Positions 1 through 59,479 of a DNA stretch of 64,000 nt are shown piece by piece. The stretch covers positions 19,173,702-19,237,701 of the forward strand of contig NC_134654.1 in NCBI RefSeq assembly GCF_030463565.1. The letters are read 5' to 3'. Source of the stretch: Pelecanus crispus (taxonomy: Eukaryota; Chordata; Aves; Pelecaniformes; Pelecanidae). How positions within the stretch are numbered: position 1 is the first letter of the stretch; each line of letters opens with the position of its first letter. A model generated the notes under the pieces. It had not been told where the DNA came from. It did no database searches and saw only the letters and a program-made list of their open reading frames with translations. A program made the position numbers and the translations under genes.

Positions 1-199
1 TCAAATCTGACATGCCAGTTCACTCCAAGATTGTTTAGCTGCAAACTCTCTAAATCTGACAACTTTCTTTTAGTGTCACGTAACATACTAAGGACTAACT
101 TCTACGCAGATTTTGATGTCAAGGTTGCATGTTGCTTTTATGTGTATTTAATCACAGAAATTGTTTTGCACACTTATTTGTAATATGTTCTTTCTTTTA

Positions 200-205
200 A
201 ATAAA
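200..205 (+). terminator. Candidate poly(A) signal of a convergent plus-strand gene
   Basis: AATAAA on the plus strand after about 150 nt of T-rich sequence, followed near 262-272 by a GU-rich ggtgttgggg. In human the gene convergent with FOXK2 is WDR45B, so this may be its 3'UTR end. No WDR45B coding sequence is visible in the window, so the name is synteny-based inference only. Confidence 0.3.
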
Positions 206-3200
206 AGTGACTAATTTTGCTGTATTCACTGATGATCACAGCTGAAGTTCCTACTGCCATAGGTGTTGGGGAATAAGTACGTAACTGAGGAAATAGTGGT
301 GGCTGTTGAAGGACAGAAGCTGAATCACGCTGCCCGTGCCATGGAACAGAGGACAGGAAGTACACGCATTCCTGCCTGGGACACGTACGCTGGTATTTAT
401 ACCAAAACAAGTCCAGCTTCCAGTGCAAACCAGTTCTTGTTCAGCACTGTTTACCACACCATTCACCACAGCTGCTGTTCTGAAGCTTCTTACCTTTTAA
501 CAGCTGTATTAACGGAATGGCCAACTGGAAACTGCCCTCTCCCTGGAGAAGTGTTAAACCATTCTCCAAGGAGGATTTAAATCCTCGCTCTCTGGTGCAG
601 TTTGAAGCCGTTTATGATCCAGTCAGCTGCGCTCACTTTAAATAGCAAGGAAACTAATTCAAGGAAAACATTAAGCCTTCCACACACTGCTTTGAAGGTT
701 TTACATATCTTAATCTGCTGAAGCACCATCCCCCTGTCCTCCCCACTGAAGTTATCCTACAGTTGACCAGAGAGACTATGAGCGTATTTCTTGGTTGATT
801 AAAACTATTGAACTTGTAAACCTTCCCCTAAACATCTGTTCTGGTGTGACAGTAATGAAAATAACACTAACTGCACAGGCAGACAATAGTGCTGTACTAA
901 TGATGGAATCCCTTAGCACATATTTAAATATATTTAATCTCAAATTCTTCCTTCTTGCACTACTTGCAAATCCTTATCTTTAAGTATACAGGCTATTTTA
1001 CAGGGATCAAAATTTAGGTATGAGTCTTCCCAGCTCGTGCTGGCTCCAGGTTGCTCTGCCAGTTATTCACCACATTGCTTTCTGCTGTACTGCAGCATGT
1101 AGGTAATTTTAACCAGAATTTGCTTTAAGTGGGATAGTGGATAAACATACCTCTACAATCAGATTAAATAGTATTGGGGAGGGGGGGGGGGGGGGCGATG
1201 GTCGTGGTGGTGGAAAAATAAATAGTACTTTAAGTATTTGACAGCCCATGTATCCACCATGTCGATCGATTTATGATACTGTATGGCTGCAGTGCCCAGG
1301 TACACTGGGAAGCTCAGAACGAAGACCGGCACCAGCGTACTCCGTGCGCTGCGGTATGCAGCGGTAACGCTCACCCATGTTTTGGGCCTTGCACAGGCCC
1401 GGTCTTCCTGGGCAGGGTGTTAAGGAATGCCCCTCCCCAGAGAGGGGCACGCACTTAACAGAAGGCAAGTTTTAAAAGACCAGAACAGGCAACCAGTCAC
1501 CTTTCCAACACCCCTGCTCTACATGAGGCTGCAGAGTAAAAGGGGGACAAGGCAAGCTGTCAGAAGTCTACTTTATCTAACAGAAGAGGATTAAATAGAT
1601 TTTAAAATGTCACGTTGTTAGCTTAAGATGAGTATTATAGTCCAGAGGTCCAATAGCATTTATTCCTTTAAGTACAGTTGTTGTCTTAGCTAGAAAGACG
1701 TGGCTTCGGGAGACAGCCCTGCCCCACAGAGCGCCCTGCTGCCTGCAAGGGAAACAGGCCAGTGGCGCAGGCTGCCTTCATCTGTGAGGAAACGGCAGAA
1801 TTTGCACGCCAAGACTAAAATACGACTATTGTTGAAAAACAATGTACTTCCACAAGCATCAACTATTTAAGTATACAGATTATTAATTTCTTTTGTATTT
1901 AAGAATAACTAAATGCCTTCTCTCCCCATTTTGCTGCCTCTTTCTGCAGCACCTGTGTCACAGTTCAGAATCCTGAAAGGAAAACCAAAAGATTAGCCAG
2001 TGCAATAAATTCAATGGTAATTCCAGGTACTTGCCAGCAGGAGCCACAGAATACAAGTGTGTCTTTCAGAACCTTTAAGTATTGTCATTAAAGTAGAAAC
2101 CACAAGATTAATCAGTAAAGTTAGCAAATGCAAGGCACAAGACTAGTTCTTACATATGGAGGCCGAAAGGACTGTGGCAGACACCGCTGACCTAAATACA
2201 AAGGCTCAGAACAACGCACGCTTCAGAAAGACAAGTCTTGTTTTGGAGTTGCGCGCTGGTGAATCTACCTCTTTCTTACTAAGCCATTTCAATGCCCCCA
2301 TTTTACAGCATTTTTTTTTTTTTTTCCCTTCTTCCCCAAAGGTTGTATTTGTTTAAACAAGCCGATGCCTCTGTTTATTCTGGTCTGTAAGAGATCCTGT
2401 GGAATTTCACACAATAGTCCATTCTTTTTGTTAAAGGAATAGGTTATGCTCTTTCAGCTTCAGATATTCCAGCCCTTTACAGTAGTTTCGTAGCCCTCCT
2501 TTGATTTCTCCCCAATGCTTCTTGAAAGTATTGACATGAAAACCCAACCCAGCATTCTAGTACATTTTTCTAGTACTTTAGACAAAAGCATTTCCCCAAC
2601 TCCGATGAGAAACAAAGAGAACATAACTAATGCGTAAAAAGAGGATCAGAAACCAAACCAACATTAATGAAAATTATTCCAGAAAGCGCACATCTCATTA
2701 AACTTATTAAAAAAAAATAATAATCCTTCTGTTAGTATGGCAGTCTGTGCCAAATCAATACATCTGTAGCCAACATTTTTTTTAAAGTCAAATCACTGAA
2801 CTAATGCAAATCCCTGGCTACCTACCTGAAATCAGCCCCAAATGCTAACACAACTTCTAGAAGAATGAGTCTCTTTGACACAAAAAATAATTCAAAGTCT
2901 GGCTTGGTTAATAGGGAACAAAACAAGTAGAAGCAGAAGCAGGAGTAAAGCTTGTTTTCACCTGCCAGTCCACAAATAAGGTCAAGAACCACCTGATGGT
3001 TAAAAGCAACCCGTGCACTTACTAACTTCAGACATTCCCTTTGTCAATTAATTTTGTGTCAGACACAATGTAGGATTCTTAGCAAGAATGTTAGACTATA
3101 TAGTCAAGACACACTTATAGAAAGGGGTCAAACAGGTTAGTAGAAAGCACTCAATTTAGTGTAAATGAGATATATAGCTATATAAAAAAAATAGATTTTT

Positions 3201-4904
3201 AAGATAAATATCTATCTCACACACACACATATAAAATATCAACGATATAAAATCACAACTCAAACTTATTGTTGCATTAATGACCACCAACCACTCAAAA
3301 TTTACCTTTTGGGGGATATTACATCAAAATACAAAACATAGATGCGAGCATAGACTGTTGAAACAATCAAGTTTCACTTTTGGATTTAAGTGATTATAAA
3401 ACCCGACATTTTAAAATGAACCTGTATTGGAACAACCAGGCAAGTAAAGGCAAAATTTTCCCAGTTTGGCCTGCTGTACAGCAATCTGTACCGTGAAGTG
3501 GTTTATGAAGCAGAAGTGCTTTTCTGTCTTTTGGAATTAGCACGGTACAGGTATTTACCTCAATCAGCCCAGTTAGAAATGCCATAATGAAGACTGCTAC
3601 CACTGTGGTAAAGGCGTTGCAATGTGGGCCGGGGGCAGAGAGCAGCTCAGAATTGAGACTAACCACACCCGTCAAAAAGAACTGGTCTTTCACGCCGCTC
3701 ATCCGCAGTCCCCTCTCTGTTTTGAAGACCGCGTCACTTTGCTGGATCACGCAATACCCTACAGCTGCTGTTACAACGGGCAGCAGGAAGGCAGAACTGT
3801 CGTGTTCAAAGGCAAGGATATCCCACTGCCCAGGAGACCGTGCTGCCGCCTCCCCAGACCTGCCGGGATGTGGGGCCACTGCCACGTGCAGCTGGATCAA
3901 AACCAAAGCTGGCGTAGGGACAGGGAGAGGGGTCTCACGCAAGGACAGAACACGCTGGCAGTGGAAGCGAACGCTTCTGCCGCTAGAAGCAAACGCACAC
4001 TTAGGTCTTCCACATGTCAGAATTCCGAGTCTTTTTCAAAGTCATTTTAAAGATTACACAAAAGCTGACTCTTAACAAAAAGAACACTGAACAGGCAGCC
4101 TAGAAGGAGCACAAAAGGAAACAGTCCCAGTCATCATAAAACACAAAAGGTAACTGGAAAGGGTACATCAGTTCCTAAAGAGAGGTCAAACCTCTATGCA
4201 CGTGAATCGCCTGAAGATTTTCCATTTGCAAAAGAAAGATCACACTGACCGTGGGAGTCCAGGATGATCAGCACGTAAGACCAATTTAAGAAAGGTCACG
4301 AGCATCCCCTCAGGAGCAGCAGCGTGACAGGAGTCTCATTCAGCCTTTGCTATTACATGGTAACCATCGCTGTGTTAATAGTGGGAGGCACATAAATACA
4401 CAGACAAACCAGGGAACAGTTTTGTTTCAACAACCCAACGACACAATTTAGCAAGGCCTGACACGTAAGGCAGAGAAGTCCGTGTCAGTCAAAAGCACTG
4501 GAGATTATCCCGTATGAGCATCCTTCAGCATCACCAAAAGCACGGATAAGCATATGTTATTTTTGTCAGAACGTAAGCAGTTTTCTCACATCGCACAGCT
4601 TTTTCAAAGGGTTTATCCAGCTGAACGAAGGTGCGTAATTGTGCCAAATTCCACATGCACCAAAAAGCGTAGAATTTCTGTAACCGTGTTACAGAATCAG
4701 GACCCAGACCGTATTCTCATCTCCCGCTCTACCCAGGAGGGCTTCGCATACAGCTTGCCTACCGTTTACTGATAGCAAGGACCGCCTTGGCTTCTTTGGC
4801 CTGATACCATTTCCTTTGGCACTGCCAACATAAATTGGATTAATCACCCCAAAATATACATAAATACTTCAAACACACTTGTTGAGTAATTTCAACTTAG
4901 TTAA
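206..4904. other. Gene-free stretch between FOXK2 and the left flank
   Basis: No exon with coherent protein homology is recognised. It holds a G-run (1176-1195), short GC hairpins near 1387-1403 and 1429-1448, a CA/TA stretch near 3211-3232, and a moderately GC-rich block (about 3580-4060) that is open in three frames. Ordinary bird intergenic DNA otherwise. Confidence 0.6.
1176..1195 (+). repeat. Poly-G tract (G4 A G15)
   Basis: Four G, one A and fifteen G, followed by a gtggtggtgg-like segment. Low-complexity, with G-quadruplex potential on the plus strand. Confidence 0.9.
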
Positions 4905-4924
4905 TTTGCTGAATAAAATTTAAT

Positions 4925-4930
4925 TTTATT
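4925..4930 (-). terminator. Candidate main poly(A) signal of FOXK2
   Basis: AATAAA on the minus strand about 2 kb after the stop, inside an A/T-rich stretch. A GU-rich segment (gtgtgtttg, then tatattttgggg) follows some 40-80 nt downstream. Another AATAAA (around 5087) and an ATTAAA (around 5210) precede it, so cleavage could be spread. Confidence 0.45.
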
Positions 4931-6865
4931 TAAAAAATCTTATACACTATTATTCACCTAGCCCTAGTTGTGAACAGATTCTCACTTCTGAAAATAAACC
5001 ACATTCTAGTCAATTCATTCAACACCAAATTAAATTACTAGTACTGGATTTTTTTCTTTAAAAAGTTATGTTAAAACTTTACTTCTTTTATTTTTAAAAC
5101 CTCTAAAGAAAATGTTGCAATTTTACAGAAATGTTTCTCTTCAGGTTATGCTTTTTTTTTAAATGCCTGTTATAAATTCAGCTTGTGTAGAGTTTTTTTT
5201 TTTCATAGTTTTTTAATATGTATTATCTGCAGAGACATTGTAACAGTTCCATTTTGTGAATGAACACAAAACTTGTACAGATTTCTCGTATTTGGTCTTT
5301 AGGTAAATAGTTCCCAAAAGCTGCCTAAATAAACACTCCAAACTGTTCAGTCCATCATGAAAATACAGTTTTTCCTTTCATAGTGGAAAAGGAAATATAA
5401 ATAATGCATCATTATTACAGAAAATGACAAAAATCAGATTCAAATTAAGCCAACTATCTAGCTTTCACTCACTGCATGAGGAAATAAGACGTTATGTGAA
5501 TTAAAGACTGAACAGCAGCCTTACGTTTAAATTTAATTTTGAAATGTAAAGTGGAATCTATTACCACAATTAAAGTGAGAAATTACCGATACATTTTAAA
5601 ATGTTCAACTGCAGAACACACACTTAAAAAAAAGAAATTATTAGAATAATATGGTAGCCACTGTTAGAAAACCACAACAGCTACTCTTAATGGAGACCCC
5701 AAAAGGTCAGTGTATGACATCAAAAGTGTTACGGAGAAACTGGTCAGATTAATTTCTACTGATGGGTGCTTAAGCTTAAAAATATCGAATATACCTCTGA
5801 CAAGATAATTTTACTCTCTTTTTAAAAGGACTTGTGATAAAGAATTTTATCTTTCTAAATGAAGAACAGTCTGTTATTTTAAACATACACAATATTAAGC
5901 GAGACTCTTGTTTTACTTTAGACTGGAAAAATATGCCAGAGACAGTCAAAGTCAACACAAAGTAACAAACAGCAAAAGGTAGCAGAAAGAGAAACAGATA
6001 AGTGCAGCTCTGGTCAAATTCATAGCAGTTCTTTACGTCAGTTAACGGCTCATTTACATCGTAATTTCTAATCAGTTACATGCAAGCCCAAAGAAGCATT
6101 TGATCACTACACATGGTAATAAAATTTGATTAAATTTATCACGCAACTGCTAAAATATGAAAATTTGCAGATGTAATAAAGTAGCTTTATCTGAACTTTA
6201 ACAGGACAGACAAAAGTAAATCATTCCATTGGTTAAAAAAACCCTACATTCAGTTTTTTACCAAACAAAATTTCACATGAAAAGTATTGTGTGATTCCAA
6301 AGTTTCCGGAGTAGAAATGGAGTGATTTGAAATGTCAAAGACCCCATTATTTTGCAAATAAATGAAAATACACCTCAAAAATTTCTAATTCCACATGTGA
6401 ACAACAAAATACTGCATATCTACCAACAGCTGCATCGGGTAGGTCGTTATGAAAGGCTAGCTGCCAAGATGTAGGAAATGGCTCCTTGCCTCTGTTCCCT
6501 TTAAGGAATATACAATCGTTTGAAACCAGTTCACACTAAGCGCTTATCATGCTGCCGTTACACTGAGATACTCAGTCCTTAAAATAATCTGATAAAGATT
6601 TTTTTAAAGCTGCAGCCCTCCCCAACACTGTATTTCTCAGTGTACACAGTTCAGTAGGGGGCAGGGAGGAGCGGGGGTCACAGCCTCTGGAACAAGATGT
6701 TTTGCAGTTTGACTTTAAATTACTGAGTTTTAAGGCCACCTGTGTTGGTTTTTTTTCAGTGCTGAAAGTTGAAGTCTGATCACAGGGCCCCTTTCCCCAC
6801 TGCGTGAGAACATGTTCCAACATTTTAGGTGTTATACTTAAGTGTCTCCTTTTGGCACCATGGAG

Positions 6866-6871
6866 TTTATT
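6866..6871 (-). terminator. Proximal poly(A) signal AATAAA just after the FOXK2 stop
   Basis: AATAAA on the minus strand begins 38 nt after TAG and is preceded by a U12 tract and A8. If used it would give an almost UTR-less mRNA. Its use is not shown by the sequence. Confidence 0.3.
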
Positions 6872-6908
6872 TTTTTTAAAAAAAAAAAAAGAAAACTCCC
6901 CTAAGTTT

Positions 6909-55175
<48,267 letters not shown>

Positions 55176-55334
55176 TCAAATAAATACAAGCACCCGCACC
55201 TTGCTGGAGGGTGGGCTACCCCGTGGAAAGTAGTTTGTAACTCCTCACGTTTAGCCTCAAAAGACCACAGGGGAAAAAAAAAGAGGTTGGATATATCATA
55301 CACATCTGACGGCCTTTAAAGGGCTAGGTCACAC

Positions 55335-55430
55335 AGAGGTACTTCCCCGTCTTGGACAATTTCTAACATCCACGTGAAACAACTAGAGGTACTTCCCCGT
55401 CTTGGACAATTTCTGACACCCACGTGAAAC
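55335..55430. repeat. 50-bp tandem duplication with two CACGTG E-boxes
   Basis: Copy 1 at 55335-55380 and copy 2 at 55385-55430 are 46 bp each and differ at two bases; period 50. Each ends in CACGTGAAAC, with the palindromic E-box at 55371-55376 and 55421-55426. They sit just outside the CpG island, about 1 kb upstream of the FOXK2 start. Confidence 0.95.
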
Positions 55431-55439
55431 AAGTACAGT

Positions 55440-58400
55440 GCTTTAAATCTAAAAGTTTTAGGTAAGCCAGTCTGCCTATTTGTGCACACACCTCACTCGG
55501 CTTGGTCCCAGTTTGCTCATAGGAACTAGGGCACAAAAAAGTAAGCGAGCAATCTGACACGACAAAACAGAATTAGACACGCAATTGCTGTGGCAGTCCG
55601 TCACTCCTCCCCGAGGGTCACAGTACATGGGAGAGAAAACGTCACAGGTAGCAGCAGGGGAAAAACTGATCAAGAATCCACAGCGGTGGTTTTGCCTTTG
55701 TAATATTACAGGCTACCAAAAAGACAACATTAATTGTACTCAGTTTGTCAAACGTAGCATCTGCATCGAGAGTGATTTACCTGATCAAAACCTAGACAGG
55801 TTTGTGCGCTCCTCTCTGCTACGAGGAGGAGGCACTCCCTCAGAATTGAGAAGCAAACAGTTAAGAAACCCTTTTGGCTATAAACTGTGAAGAGGGTGCT
55901 AAAACATACTTACGTCTCTATACAACTATAAACACTGCAAACACTACATTGTAACAGCCCAGATAGCCTTACAATATTTTCAAGCAGTTTTGGTTTAGAA
56001 GGGATTTTTCTGTTGGTTGGGCTTTTTTACAGTACTGAAGTTCACTGTTATTTATTAATTCAGAAGACATTTAAATAATTTCTGCACTGGTACACACATG
56101 CTCTGCAGGAATTGAAAATAATCTTTAAACGCATTTTTATGCCCTGGACAAAAACAATCGACTTGCTAACAAACATCTAGTAGTAAATTTGAAATTCAAA
56201 CTCCCGTTTTTGCACATTTGAGTCAACAGATCTTTAATTGTAGAAATACTTTATGTATGCTTAGGAACAGAACACAGTGCCTGCAACCTGCAAAGTTATG
56301 GCAAACCTTATTTTTTACTCTTGGGACTGTATCAGCACTTGTTACAAGCGGCTACAATACAATTCCATACCGTTAAGGCCATTTATATGATCACATATGC
56401 ACATCAGATGCAGTAAAATATAGCAGCAGTTTAGAGCTTTGGTTTCTTTTACAGAAAACTTTAGTTAAATCTTGCCCACACTTTGGTATTTAGAATCAGA
56501 CTTTCTTCTATACCAACATATGTTTGGCACAGAAAATGTGGAGCATCAGAGAGCCAGTTATGACTCCCTGATTCTCAGCTTTTTTTTTATCCCTTGGCTC
56601 TGCTGCGACTATAGAAATGTTGTGCCTGCTTTGCTAACAATCGGTTAGGGATCCTGAGGGGTATGCCGGCTGCAAATTACCAATGGATTTCCATCTCCTA
56701 AAACACCCCCACACCAACAGAGAGAGAGAAAACAGGCAGATCGGGAGAGCAGCCAGGTGAATTCCCATCAGGCCAGCAGCACTTTCCACCACTCTTATGG
56801 TTGCTCAGTTCGCAAAAGTTAAAGGCATTAATGCTACTTTAACATTTTCCATTATGCGAATTGCACCTTTGTTAATTCGTATTAATTTATTAATAACATC
56901 CAGTACTAAATTCACAAAGCTGATATACCTTCCTGGTGGAAGGTATATATCCTTCCATAATGGAACAGCATAAAGAACACAGCTATCAACATAGAATGCT
57001 GAACAGGGTTTTGTAACATACACTAAAATTACTTTTCAAGCATCCAATGATCAGTACGCTATGCTATAAAAAGTGACTGGACACTAGCAGAAAGTCTGTT
57101 TACTTTTGTATCACCGACACTGTAGAGCAAACAACAAACTCCACTGTCAGAAGCCATATTCATTTTAAGAGGACAGCTGAGATCTTTCTGCCCATGTTTT
57201 CTAAACTGGTGCAGATTTAGTCACGTTCCTTGTGACCATACCAAATTGCACAGCTATAGGTCATTCCAACCTGCCCACCTGCAGTTCTGTCCTCAGTTGT
57301 ATAAAGCAGGAAACAGAGCAGCTAGATGTGGTGGAACAACTCATGCTTACACATAATTCCCCAGTGCTGTTCTGGTGTCTGGGTTCCCCAGGAATCCACT
57401 CTTTGAACATAACCCAATCCTGATGGCAGCTGCATAGCAGTTATATACCATTCCACACTTTTTTTCCCTGCCAGTCGAGTGTAAGCAAATTACATTCTTT
57501 TTCTCTGTTTTGCATCCACCTTAACTATTCAGAACAGAACTAGGGCTCCAAGTTACTGACCAAAATTTAACCCGAGGCACCAACTTGCTGCAATTGCCAC
57601 TGACACTGAACAAGGTCTCAAAGCACTCATTGCACTTCTCCACTTCGGGCCCCTTTAAAGCCAAGTAGCCCGATGTTGCCCAGTCCACGTTGAATTACAC
57701 AGCAGCACCCGTTTGCATCACAGAAATTAAGAATCAGCAGACCTTATCTGCATCATCTAACCTTAAAACAATCTGACCTAAGTTTAACAGAAATGTGTTA
57801 AGTACCATGTAAGGTCTGATCCATTAATACTATTTTATTTGACCAAACTTCCCTTAAGTGACTACATTTTTAGACATGTTCTTTTTTTCTTGAACCTCAC
57901 GCTATAGCAACACAAGGACGTTCATTTACAGTCTGCTTGTACTTGGGGCTAGTAAACTGTCATATAATCAAGTTTTCTTTCTTCGGTTTTCTTATTAGAT
58001 GCACGTGCTCTGTACTGAGGGATATGAAGTGGTGAAGCAGCCTTCTCAAGATGCCCATTTTCACAGATCCAAAACCATGGAATAGAGGAACTTGATGAAT
58101 AATCAAGTAGATTAAGTGACCCTAATTGCTTACTTTGACACAACCAGCATTAAACAGCTTTTAAAAGCCATTAGGAGCTATCCATAATCTTTTTATTACA
58201 AGTGTCACAAGCTTCCAGTGAGATTTGTTTTTCATTAAACAAAACCTTACGTTAATGTGCAAAACCACTTCTCACTAACATTCACATGTAACAAGATAAG
58301 CACTTCAAATACCAAAACCTGCACAACCGAATGAAGAATGATTTTGCATATTGATATCCCCACACCTGACAAGCGCACATTTTTTCTCTATTTACTAGGT

Positions 58401-58940
58401 GAGAAGCCCCTTGTAAGCAGTAACAACTTCCTCCATCACACAGCCTCAAAACTGCTGCCATATCCAACCACATTTTTAAGTAATCCCAATAACCATACTG
58501 GAGCTCTTTACATGCTTAAATTTAACGATGTGTGTAAAACTTAGTAGGACTCACGCTGCGATTTAGTAATTTTCTCACAAACCCATTTTGGTCAAGGGGA
58601 AAGCGTCACGCATCATGTAATGCAAAATTATATGCAAAAGCATCATGTAATTTCTGCCAAGTGTTAAAAATAGCGATCGGGATGGTGTGAAGCTCCCTAG
58701 TTACGTATTCAGCCAATTCCTGAAGTGACTTTAAAATTAATAGGAGAAAATAAAGAGCTGTACCTCGAAAAGGTTATTTTTATAGGCGGGTTTTTTTCCC
58801 TTTAAGGATGTCTTTTAGAGCTCTTTAAGTAGTAAGGACTGGAAAGTGTAATACTCCTAAAAAATGCCCAAGCCATCCAGATGAACACGCTTTTTTTACA
58901 GGAGGAATGGGGAGGAGGGCGAAACCAGCTATTTCACCTC
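55440..58940. other. Gene-free stretch between the two CpG islands
   Basis: AT-rich, no recognised exon or mobile element. It contains a perfect 11-bp hairpin at 56923-56948, described separately. Confidence 0.6.
56923..56948. repeat. Perfect 11-bp inverted repeat, 4-nt loop
   Basis: ATATACCTTCC, loop tggt, GGAAGGTATAT. Without a following T-run or gene context its role is unknown. Confidence 0.9.
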
Positions 58941-59277
58941 GACCAGTCACTTGTTAGCGTACTCTTGACCTCGGGGAGAAAAGCAGTCAGTGCCGTACAG
59001 GTGAAAACTCCCCAGCTGCTCGCTGGGTCGGCGAGTTTTACCGGTGAAAACGCAGCCGGGAGGCGCGGAGCAGGTGAGGGCCGCCCCGCCTGACAGGAAA
59101 CCCCGGCTCCCCTCAGCCCGCCGCGCGCTTCCCGCCCTTCTACCCAGCGTGCCCCGCGCTCCCAACGGCTCATGGCGGCCGCCTCCTCGCTGACTGGCGG
59201 CGGCCCAGCGCCGAGGGCTCTGCGGGCGGCCGTCCAGGGAAGCGGGCGGAGCGCAGCTCCCGTTTGCCGGTGACGCG

Positions 59278-59289
59278 TGTTTGTAAACA
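59278..59289. promoter_or_regulatory. Palindromic forkhead-type motif in the second CpG island
   Basis: TGTTTGTAAACA contains the GTAAACA core preferred by FOXK and FOXO proteins, with TGTTT/AAACA as inverted arms. It is an A/T-rich motif in an otherwise GC-rich island. Confidence 0.45.
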
Positions 59290-59302
59290 CTGCGAGGCCG
59301 TG

Positions 59303-59374
59303 GGCGGCGCCGGGAGCGCGGGCCCCGCCGCGGGGCCTCCGCCCCGCGGCGGGGCCCGCGCTCCCGCCGCCGCC
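59303..59374. repeat. 33-bp inverted repeat with 6-nt loop, nearly all G/C
   Basis: Left arm 59303-59335 and right arm 59342-59374 are reverse complements at 32 of 33 positions, separated by cctccg. It would form a very stable hairpin or cruciform. It lies inside the second CpG island. Confidence 0.9.
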
Positions 59375-59479
59375 TCAGCGTCTCCTGTGAGGAAAAGCGC
59401 TGAGCAGGTGGTTCCCCTCAGGATTATTTCACGCTTCACCGCACCCTCCCCGCGTTCCTGTTGACGGCTGAGGTTAAAC

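Larger units (their letters stand above)
4905..6908 (-). other. FOXK2: Probable FOXK2 3' untranslated region
   Basis: From the stop codon downward the minus strand is strongly U-rich, with several AUUUA motifs, down to the AATAAA at 4930-4925. Below about 4900 this strand bias fades. The end point is inferred from the poly(A) signal and composition, not from a transcript. Confidence 0.5.

Noticed and set aside
59172-59273. Small plus-strand frame MAAASSLTGGG... of 33 codons
   Set aside because: Start context is weak (C at -3), the only nearby donor (gtgacg) is poor and no homology is recognised, so it is not called as a gene.
58934-59464. Open frames of 60-118 codons on both strands in the second CpG island
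   Set aside because: Composition-driven, overlapping in several frames, and without similarity to any family I know. The island itself is reported instead.
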